From the NCBI RefSeq assembly GCF_035634895.1, contig NZ_DASQCC010000192.1, positions 1 through 64,000 of the forward strand: DNA of 64,000 nucleotides, written 5' to 3'. This document shows positions 33,350 to 40,044 of the stretch, one piece after another. This DNA comes from Actinophytocola sp035634895 (GTDB lineage Bacteria > Actinomycetota > Actinomycetes > Mycobacteriales > Pseudonocardiaceae). The notes below the pieces were generated by a model. The model was not told where the DNA came from, did not search any database, and saw only the letters and a list, made by a program, of their open reading frames with translations. The position numbers were made by a program, and so were the translations under genes. The stretch's first letter is position 1. Each line of letters starts with the position of its first letter.

Positions 33350-33949
33350 TCACCCGTGGAGGGCCGGTCCGATCCAGCGCCGGACGAGGGCGCGGAGCTG
33401 GTCGTCGGTGAGTGGCGGCGTCGAGGGGTACCGCAGGAACGAGATGAACAGCCGCATGAGGATCTCGGCGAGCCCGCGCAGGTCGGCATCGGTGGTGACG
33501 CCGGCGGCGGACCAGTCGACGGGCAGGTTGCGCAGGATCCGGGCGCCGAGGGAGAAGGCGACAGGTGAGGTGACCCCTGCCGTGAACGAGTCGGTCTCGC
33601 CGGCCTGCAGGAGCAGGCCCAGGTAGGGCTCGTCGGGGAGGGTGCGGACGGCGAACACGACGGACTCCACGGCGGCTTCCGCCGCACTGCCGAACGTGGA
33701 CAGGTGCCGTTCCATCCGCTCGGCGAACTCCTCGGCCCCGGCCACGGCGACGGCGGTGAGGATGTCCGCCAGGCTCGGGAAGTAGCGGTAGACGGTCTGG
33801 CGGGTCACCCCGGCCTCGGTGGCGATGTCGGAGAGGCTGGTCCTGGCGAGCCCGAGCCGGTCGATGCACGCCGTCGCCGCCCGCACGATCCGGCGGCGCG
33901 CCTCGTTCTCGGTGCCGGGTGGGTTGCCCTGCCACCCGTGGTAGCCCAT
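33350..33949 (-). CDS. TetR-family transcriptional regulator
   Basis: 199 aa. The HTH is at residues about 20-65: RRRIVRAATACIDRLGLARTSLSDIATEAGVTRQTVYRYFPSLADIL, then an all-helical ligand domain ending RRWIGPALHG. It lies 57 bases after the membrane protein gene on the same strand, so it may end the epoxidase operon transcript. The likely target is the long dyad at 36550-36584 in front of that operon; this is inference. Confidence 0.9.
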   Translation of the reverse strand: MGYHGWQGNPPGTENEARRRIVRAATACIDRLGLARTSLSDIATEAGVTRQTVYRYFPSLADILTAVAVAGAEEFAERMERHLSTFGSAAEAAVESVVFAVRTLPDEPYLGLLLQAGETDSFTAGVTSPVAFSLGARILRNLPVDWSAAGVTTDADLRGLAEILMRLFISFLRYPSTPPLTDDQLRALVRRWIGPALHG

Positions 33950-34006
33950 GGCGGTTCGCCTCCCCGTGCTTGTGGCTGGTCCGCCATTTTGCCCTTACGT
34001 GGCAGG

Positions 34007-35080
34007 TCAGACGGTGGCAGGGGTCGGGCGGCGGTAGAGCGCGGCAAGCAACAGCCCGGCACCGGCGAAGCAGGCGAGCGCGTAGAGCCCGCTGCCGACC
34101 GGGGTGCCCTCGCTCGTGACGCCGTCGTCCGCGGCGAGGTACGCCGGGAGGGCGCCGGCCCAGAACACCGCCATCCCGCCGAGGTAGACGGCGGGGTAGA
34201 AGCGGGCGAAGGCCGACAGGGGCTCGGGTCGGGCGGACCGGAGGTGCGACACGAGGAGCCAGGAGCCCGCCAGCCAGAGCAGGGCCAGCTCGACGCCGAG
34301 GACCCAGGCCTGTGCCGTGGGGTTCCCCCTGAAGAGGCTCGACGGGATGCCGGCGATCGCCATGGCGGGTGGTGTCAGCACCCCAGCGACCAGGATGCGT
34401 GGCACCAGCGACCACCCGCGCCGCGAGCCGCCGGTCAGGCGCACGGCCAGGTAGGTCATGGCGCCCATCGAGACCGAGGCGAACAACAGCATGCTGTTCA
34501 TCGGCACCGACGCCAGCGCGGGGTGGTTGACGATGTCGTTGTCCATGTTCCAGGTCCACCACCTCAGCTGGGGACCGAGGTGGTCGAACACCTCGTAGAA
34601 CACCTGGCAGGTGAAGGCGACGGCCACCGCCCCGGTCAGCGCGCCGCGGCGGCGGAAGATCCCGAGCGACCGCACGACCTCGTAGGCGAGCTGGCTGAAC
34701 GCGGGGTAGAACGCCACGATGTAGAGCGGCAACCGGTCCCACATGAACTGCACGGTGAACCGGTTGTGGGCGAAGATGAACCCGTACAGCTCGTCGAGAC
34801 CGAACCATTCCGGGAAGTACAGCGGGGGCTCGGTCACGAGGAGGTAGACCAGCGAGGCGCACCACAGCGACAGGTTGACCGGATCGCCCGCGCGGTAGCG
34901 GCGGACGGCGTGCGCCAGCGCGAAGACCGCGCCGCCGATGATGATCACCTCGAGCAGCGGCATGGTCCAGTTGGCGAGCTCCCACGGGACGCGGACCGAG
35001 ACCACGGGGGAGACGTCGTGGCAGTCGAAGCCGAGCTCGCGGGTGGCGGCCGCCGCGCCGGGGCCGCACACCGGGCTCAC
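34007..35080 (-). CDS. Polytopic membrane protein paired with an FAD epoxidase-like enzyme
   Basis: 357 aa from GTG 35080, overlapping the stop of the flavoenzyme gene (GTGA). The long open frame upstream is antisense/out-of-frame. About eight membrane helices, e.g. WTMPLLEVIIIGGAVFALAHA, LYIVAFYPAFSQLAYEVV, AMAIAGIPSSLFRGN; conserved-looking polar stretches in between: TEPPLYFPEWFGLDELYGF, FVAHNRFT-like FAHNRFTVQFMWDR, and DHLGPQLRWWTWNMDND. I do not recognise a named family. The aromatic and acidic loop motifs suggest an intramembrane enzyme working with the flavoprotein. Confidence 0.75.
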   Translation of the reverse strand: MSPVCGPGAAAATRELGFDCHDVSPVVSVRVPWELANWTMPLLEVIIIGGAVFALAHAVRRYRAGDPVNLSLWCASLVYLLVTEPPLYFPEWFGLDELYGFIFAHNRFTVQFMWDRLPLYIVAFYPAFSQLAYEVVRSLGIFRRRGALTGAVAVAFTCQVFYEVFDHLGPQLRWWTWNMDNDIVNHPALASVPMNSMLLFASVSMGAMTYLAVRLTGGSRRGWSLVPRILVAGVLTPPAMAIAGIPSSLFRGNPTAQAWVLGVELALLWLAGSWLLVSHLRSARPEPLSAFARFYPAVYLGGMAVFWAGALPAYLAADDGVTSEGTPVGSGLYALACFAGAGLLLAALYRRPTPATV

Positions 35081-36531
35081 CGCGCCGCCGGCGCGGCGGT
35101 GGCCGCCGAGTAGTCCGTGGCGGGCGGCTCGGCGCGGGGGTCGAACCCGAAGGGCACCCGGCGTCGCCCCAGCGCGGCACGGATGCCGTGGCGCGCCAGT
35201 CGCGCGAGCACCCACGGGTTGCCCAGCATGTCGCCCAGCGACTCGTCGAGGTTGAACACCTTGGCGAAGTGCTCGTCGATCACCGGGTCCTCGCGGGCGG
35301 CGCCGACGATGAAGCTGAACGCGGGGTCTCCGACGGCCGCGAGGAGCCGGCGGCGCCACTCCGGCGGCTTCTCGGTGCCCACCGCGCACGCGTAGCCCTG
35401 GTCCCGTGCCATCGCCAGGCGCCAGGGCACGCCGAGCAGTTTCCGCTGTGCCACGAGGAACTGCGCGAAGAACGCCGCGTCGAGGTGGTCGGCGCGGGAG
35501 AGGTGCTCGCGCAGCAGCAGCGCGGAGCTCGCCGCGGAGCTGATGCCCTGGGCGTAGAACGGGTTGAACGCGCAGATCGAGTCGCCGACGAAGGCCAGGC
35601 CTCGTGGCGGTGTCGTCCACCGGTCGTAGCGGCGCCACGTGTTGCCGGTCGACCGCGTCAGGTGGACCTCCGAGGTGGGGGTGCACTCGTCCATGGCGGC
35701 CGCGAACAGCGGCGTCCGCACCCGGCGGGCCGACTCGACGAACGCGTCGTCGGTGCGTGGCATGTCAAGGCCCCACGAGCCCATGCAGGCGATGACCCGG
35801 TTGCCTTCGATCGGGAAGAAGTTCACCAGGAACTCGTGCTCGGCGGGGTGGTCGCCCCTGTCCCGGGTCGGCATGATCGCGAGGTGGCGCCACCACCAGG
35901 ACGGCGGCCGCCGGGCGGGCAGGTCGTACCAGCGTGAGGTGTAGGTGACCTTGGCGTCGAGGGTCCTCGTCTCGACCTCGGGCCAGCCTGCCGCGACGAG
36001 CCATGTCCCGACCGAGGAGCCGCGCCCCATCGCGTCCACCACGAGGTCGGCGTCGAGGTGCTCCCCGCCGGCGAGGTCGACCCCGGTGACCGCGCCGGCG
36101 TCGGTGCTCAGGCCGGTCACCTGGACCTGCTCGCGGATGGTCACGTTGGCCAGCCCGCGAACCTTGTCGCGGAGCACCCGCTCGATGAGGACGCGTGAGC
36201 CGTAGATCATCGTCATCGCGCTGCTCTTGCGTGCCGACCAGCCCGCCCCGTCGAGGTAGGCGGCGTCCATCGACGGCATCAGGTGCAGCCCGCCGGCGGC
36301 GACGAGGTCGTCCTCGAAGCCGGGGAACAGCTCGCCGATCGCGCGCCGGCCCGAGTTCAGCAGGAAGTGGGGGTGCTTGCTCTGCGGCACGCCACGCCGG
36401 TGCTCGGCCTCCGCCGGCAGTTCGTCCCGTTCCAGCACCAGCACCTGGCCGAAGTACGGGGCGAGCGCACCCGCCGTGCAGAGACCGGCGGCACTGCCAC
36501 CGAGGACGACGGCGGTCCTGCCCAGCTTCAT
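35077..36531 (-). CDS. FAD-dependent oxidoreductase, epoxidase (LasC)-like
   Basis: 484 aa. N-terminal FAD motif VVLGGSAAGLCTAGALAPYFGQVLVLERD, then RRGVPQSKHPHFLLNSGRRAI, the substrate-binding beta sheet, VDAMGRGSSVGTWL, and the second FAD motif FVGDSICAFNPFYAQGISSA with the flavin-contacting Asp. This is the group-A flavin monooxygenase branch that holds polyether epoxidase-like and halogenase-like proteins. It is translationally coupled to the membrane protein gene. A 35-bp dyad sits just before the start. Confidence 0.85.
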   Translation of the reverse strand: MKLGRTAVVLGGSAAGLCTAGALAPYFGQVLVLERDELPAEAEHRRGVPQSKHPHFLLNSGRRAIGELFPGFEDDLVAAGGLHLMPSMDAAYLDGAGWSARKSSAMTMIYGSRVLIERVLRDKVRGLANVTIREQVQVTGLSTDAGAVTGVDLAGGEHLDADLVVDAMGRGSSVGTWLVAAGWPEVETRTLDAKVTYTSRWYDLPARRPPSWWWRHLAIMPTRDRGDHPAEHEFLVNFFPIEGNRVIACMGSWGLDMPRTDDAFVESARRVRTPLFAAAMDECTPTSEVHLTRSTGNTWRRYDRWTTPPRGLAFVGDSICAFNPFYAQGISSAASSALLLREHLSRADHLDAAFFAQFLVAQRKLLGVPWRLAMARDQGYACAVGTEKPPEWRRRLLAAVGDPAFSFIVGAAREDPVIDEHFAKVFNLDESLGDMLGNPWVLARLARHGIRAALGRRRVPFGFDPRAEPPATDYSAATAAPAAR

Positions 36532-36549
36532 CGCCGACCAACTCCCTCG

Positions 36550-36584
36550 TCATTCATACAGATTTTCATCGAATGTATGAATGA
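36550..36584. promoter_or_regulatory. Operator-like inverted repeat, 11-bp arms
   Basis: TCATTCATACA (36550-36560) and TGTATGAATGA (36574-36584) are exact reverse complements separated by 13 bases, directly before the epoxidase-like gene. The A/T-rich arms stand out strongly here. It is a plausible binding site for the TetR protein at the other end of the operon. Confidence 0.8.
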
Positions 36585-36694
36585 GGCCGCGGGGTGTCAA
36601 GAGTGGCCGACGTGGGCCGGCGGTGGAATTTCACGCGTCACCGCCGGCCCATGCGGTCGCGCGGGCAGCGAGAGCGGTTGACCGCGCGGGAACC

Positions 36695-37447
36695 TCAGCG
36701 GAGAACCAGGAGATCGAGCCAGTTGGTTCTGGTCTCCGCGCCGTGCTCCGCCACGGCGCGGCGGAGCAGTTCCTTGCCCCGCAGGAACTCCTCCTCGGTG
36801 AGGCCGCGCATGTTGGTGTCGGCGTGGCGGAAGGTGTCGATCCGGTCGAGGAACCCGGCAAGGCTGGTGAGTGTCTCGGGGACCCGTTCGAGTGCGTCGC
36901 GGCGGAGTCCCGCGGTGGCGAACGCCTCGCACACCTGCTCGACGGACGGATAGGTGTCGGTCACCATCTGGGCGATCTCGGGATAGAACTCCCAGGGAAA
37001 GGTGTGCGTCGTGTCGACCCTGCCCGCGAACCCCTGACGGAGCAGCACGGGGGCGCCCGGCCGGAGCACGCGCCGAATCTCTCGCGCGGCGGCCGCCAGG
37101 TCGGGGACGTGGTGGATCACGAGGGACAGCCAGGCGCCGTCCACCGAGCCGTCCGGCAGCGGGAGCGCGCCGGCATCGCCCGCCAGTGCCTCGATGCCCG
37201 CGCGGCGCGGAATCTGGGCCCGCATCGCCGCCGACGGTTCGACCGCGAGGACGCGCAGGCCGAACCAGTCGCTGAAGGCGCCGGCGAACGCACCGGTCCC
37301 CGCGCCGATGTCGGCCACGGTCATCCCGGGTGACGGGTCCAGGTGACGTCGGATCGCGTCGCGCCAGTGTTCGAGGCCGTCCCGCGGAATCTCGCGGACC
37401 GCCTTGAACGCCGCCGCGGTCTGGTCGTCATAGCTGATGCGGGCCAT
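36695..37447 (-). CDS. Class I SAM-dependent methyltransferase
   Basis: 250 aa from ATG 37447 with AGGAGG seven bases upstream; the longer open frame is not coding. Methyltransf_11 fold: MTVADIGAGTGAFAGAFSDWFG (motif I), VLAVEPSAAMRAQIP, GDAGALPLPDGSVDGAWLSLVIHHV, RRVLRPGAPVLLRQGF. C-terminal half all-helical. Substrate unknown. Divergent from the next methyltransferase with about 180 bases between. Confidence 0.9.
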   Translation of the reverse strand: MARISYDDQTAAAFKAVREIPRDGLEHWRDAIRRHLDPSPGMTVADIGAGTGAFAGAFSDWFGLRVLAVEPSAAMRAQIPRRAGIEALAGDAGALPLPDGSVDGAWLSLVIHHVPDLAAAAREIRRVLRPGAPVLLRQGFAGRVDTTHTFPWEFYPEIAQMVTDTYPSVEQVCEAFATAGLRRDALERVPETLTSLAGFLDRIDTFRHADTNMRGLTEEEFLRGKELLRRAVAEHGAETRTNWLDLLVLR

Positions 37448-37624
37448 GTCCTGCCTCCTGGCCGACACCGCGTCGAGACCGGTCGCCCCGCGCGGCCGAC
37501 TCCACGAGCATGCACAGCCGGGTCTGCCGGGGTCAACAAAGCCGGGTACCAGGCTCACCTTCCTCCGGGCTCGGTACGGTCGTCGGCGGGAACCGTGGCA
37601 GTGATCCTGGGTGGTGTTCGGGTC

Positions 37625-38269
37625 GTGAGTGCGCTTGACAACCAGCTGGGGTACTGGAACGGCCCGGGTGCCGTGAAGACCTTCGGTCACCCGCTCGAAC
37701 CAACGTGGCTTGACAGGATTGGCCGCCGGGCGCGGATCCTCGACTACGGATGCGGCTACGGGCGGTTGGCGGGCCTGCTCACCGGACGGGGATTCGTGGA
37801 CGTCGAAGGTGTGGACGTCGCTCCCAACCTCATCTCCCACGCTCGGGAGATGCGGCCGAGCACGCGTTTCGAGGTTCTCGACAGCCCGCCACGGCTGCGT
37901 CACGACGACCAGAGCATCGACGCCGTGTTCCTGTTCGCGGTCCTGACGTGCGTGCCGACCGACGACGGGCAACGCGACCTCGTCGCGGAGCTGCGTCGGG
38001 TGCTGCGGCCCCGCGGGCTCCTCTACCTCAGTGACCTGTGTCTGCAGGACGACCAACGCAACCGGGACAGGTACCAGGACTTCGCCGCGAAGTACGGCAC
38101 CTACGGGATCTTCGAGACCGGCGACGGCGCGGTATGCCGGCACCACACCAAGGAGTGGCTGCACACCCTGCTCACCGGCTTCGACACCACGGCCACCCGT
38201 GAGGTCCGCGTCGACACGATGAACGGCCACCCGGTCGTGGCCACCCAACTGCTGGCCACCAGAACCTGA
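37625..38269 (+). CDS. Class I SAM-dependent methyltransferase
   Basis: 214 aa if started at GTG 37625 (MSALDNQLGYWNGPGAVKTF), which matches the usual start of this family; GTGs at 37595 and 37601 are alternatives. Motif I RILDYGCGYGRLAGLLTGRGF, then VEGVDVAPNLISHAREM, DDQSIDAVFLFAVLTCVP, LRRVLRPRGLLYLSDLCLQD. The 'YWN..KTFxHPL' N-terminus marks a subfamily seen widely in bacteria. Substrate unknown. Confidence 0.87.
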   Translation: MSALDNQLGYWNGPGAVKTFGHPLEPTWLDRIGRRARILDYGCGYGRLAGLLTGRGFVDVEGVDVAPNLISHAREMRPSTRFEVLDSPPRLRHDDQSIDAVFLFAVLTCVPTDDGQRDLVAELRRVLRPRGLLYLSDLCLQDDQRNRDRYQDFAAKYGTYGIFETGDGAVCRHHTKEWLHTLLTGFDTTATREVRVDTMNGHPVVATQLLATRT

Positions 38270-38293
38270 CCGGGCCGGCTGGTGCCGCGCGAC

Positions 38294-39433
38294 TCATGGG
38301 GCCGGCTTGTGTGCGGTGAGCATGTTGATCAGGCTCCCGACCGCGTTGTCGCCGGTGAGGCTCTCGTACAGTTCGGCGGCCTCGGTGGCGACCTTGGTGC
38401 TGCGGGCGAACATGGCCTGCTCGTACTCGGTGAGGGCGGCCTCGTGGTCGACGGGATGCGCGGCGAGCGCGGCGCCGAGCTCGGCGCCGTCGTACATGGC
38501 CAGGTTCGCGCCTTCGCCGTTGGGGGCCGAGAGGTGCGCGGCGTCGCCGATCAGGGTCACGCCCGGCACCCGGTCCCACCGGTGCCCGACGGGCAGGGCG
38601 TAGTGCGGGCGGTGGACCGGCGGGGTGTCCGCGTCGGTGATCAGCGCGGTGAGCTCCGGTGCCCAGCCGTCGAACTCCCGCGCGATCCGCGCGGTGGCCG
38701 CGGCGGGGTCGGTGAAGTCGATGGCGGCGAACCACTCCAGCGGCTCGGTGAGCGTCACGTAGGTGTGCAGGGTGTCGCCCTTCTCGCGGTGGGCCTGGAT
38801 CCCCTTGCCCGGCGTGGGGCCGTCCGCGCCCATCGACCCGCCGCCGACCGCCTTCGCGGCGGCGGGGTGGCGGATGTCGGCGTCGAAGAGGTAGGTCTCG
38901 ACGAACGAGATGCCGGTGTAGGCGGGGGTGGCGCCGGTGAGCAGCGGCCGGACCTGTGACCACGCGCCGTCCGCGCCGACCAGCAGGCTCGTGACGACGG
39001 TGGCGCCGTCGGCGAAGGTCACCTCGTGGCGGCCCCCGCCGAGCACACGGACGCCGCTGACCCTGTGTCCCCATTGGACGGTGCCTGCCGGGAGCGAGTC
39101 GAGCAGCATCTGCCGCAGCTCGCCGCGCTGCACCTCGGGCCGTCCACCCGTGCCGTCGTCGGCCTTGTCGAACAGGACGGTCCCGTGCCGGTCGAGGAGC
39201 CGCATCGACTGTCGGCCCGCCAGGATGAGGCCGCGGAACTCGTCCATCAGCCCCGCCGCCCGCACGGCCGGCTGGCCGTTGTAGTCGTGGATGTCGAGCA
39301 TCCCGCCCTGTGCCCGCGCCGTCGGGGAGGTCTCCGCCTCGTGGACGGTGGCCGGGATGCCGTGGACGTGCAGGACACGGGCGAGGGTGAGGCCGCCGAG
39401 TCCGGCGCCGATGATCGTGACGGGAGTGCGCAT
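38294..39433 (-). CDS. FAD-dependent monooxygenase, TetX-like
   Basis: 379 aa. VTIIGAGLGGLTLARVLHVHG (FAD), QGGMLDIHDYNGQPAVRAAGL (a signature of TetX-like enzymes), RGELRQMLLDSLP, VGADGAWSQVRPLL (DG motif), and LIGDAAHLSAPNGEGANLAMYDGAEL (GD motif). Such enzymes hydroxylate aromatic or tetracycline-like substrates with NADPH and oxygen. It lies 80 bases after the MarR gene on the same strand, so the regulator probably controls it. Whether it acts on a drug is not knowable from sequence. Confidence 0.92.
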   Translation of the reverse strand: MRTPVTIIGAGLGGLTLARVLHVHGIPATVHEAETSPTARAQGGMLDIHDYNGQPAVRAAGLMDEFRGLILAGRQSMRLLDRHGTVLFDKADDGTGGRPEVQRGELRQMLLDSLPAGTVQWGHRVSGVRVLGGGRHEVTFADGATVVTSLLVGADGAWSQVRPLLTGATPAYTGISFVETYLFDADIRHPAAAKAVGGGSMGADGPTPGKGIQAHREKGDTLHTYVTLTEPLEWFAAIDFTDPAAATARIAREFDGWAPELTALITDADTPPVHRPHYALPVGHRWDRVPGVTLIGDAAHLSAPNGEGANLAMYDGAELGAALAAHPVDHEAALTEYEQAMFARSTKVATEAAELYESLTGDNAVGSLINMLTAHKPAP

Positions 39434-39512
39434 GGGTGGCTCCTGTTTTCGGGCAGGTTCGAACGCGCGCCGGCGGACGCCGGCGCGGTGGCGTGGATCT
39501 TCCGGAGCCCGG

Positions 39513-39959
39513 CTACGAGCGGGTCGGCTGCGGCAGCTCCGCGGTGATCTTCGTGAGCAGGGCGTGCAGCGTGGCCCGCTCGGCCTGGTCCAGTGGGGCC
39601 AGGATCGTCTCGTCGGCGGCGGCCATCGCGGTGTCGAGCCCGGCGATGAGCTCGGTGGCCGCCGGTGTCGCGTACACGCGTTTGCTGCGCTCGTTGCCGC
39701 GCTCCGTGCGGCGCTCGACGAGGCCGCGGCGTTCGAGCCCCTGCAGCAGGCCCGAGACGCTCGCCGCGGTCGTGTGGGTCAGCTGCGCGATGTCGCGTTG
39801 GATCGCGCCGGGGCTGCGGATCAGGCAGCCGAGCACGAAGGCCTGCTCGAAGCTGAGGTCGCGGGCCCGGATCCAGTCCTCGCCGACCTTCCGCTGGGCC
39901 CACACGACCCAGCGCATCAGCTCGAAGCTGGGGCTGCGCGTGCTCTCCGGCGTGTCCAT
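39513..39959 (-). CDS. MarR-family transcriptional regulator
   Basis: 148 aa from ATG 39959 (MDTPESTRSPSFELMRWVVWAQR); the frame continues upstream through the operator region. Winged helix: AFVLGCLIRSPGAIQRDIAQLTHTTAASVSGLLQGLERRGLVERRTERGNERSKRVYATPAAT. The recognition helix is TAASVSGLLQGLERRG. First gene of a two-gene transcript with the TetX-like monooxygenase. Two GGATCCTAAC boxes abut the start codon, fitting autorepression. Confidence 0.92.
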   Translation of the reverse strand: MDTPESTRSPSFELMRWVVWAQRKVGEDWIRARDLSFEQAFVLGCLIRSPGAIQRDIAQLTHTTAASVSGLLQGLERRGLVERRTERGNERSKRVYATPAATELIAGLDTAMAAADETILAPLDQAERATLHALLTKITAELPQPTRS

Positions 39960-39960
39960 A

Positions 39961-39989
39961 GTAAGGATCCTAACTGTTCGGATCCTAAC
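39961..39989. promoter_or_regulatory. Tandem MarR-type operator boxes
   Basis: GTAAGGATCCTAAC (39961-39974) and GTTCGGATCCTAAC (39976-39989) share GGATCCTAAC at a 15-base spacing. The first box is nearly palindromic (GTaAGGATCCTaAC). They lie immediately before the ATG of the MarR gene. Confidence 0.75.
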
Positions 39990-40044
39990 CGTCAACGACG
40001 GCGGCCGGTGGTCCGGCCGCCGCCGCGTCGTGGGTGACGGGCGC

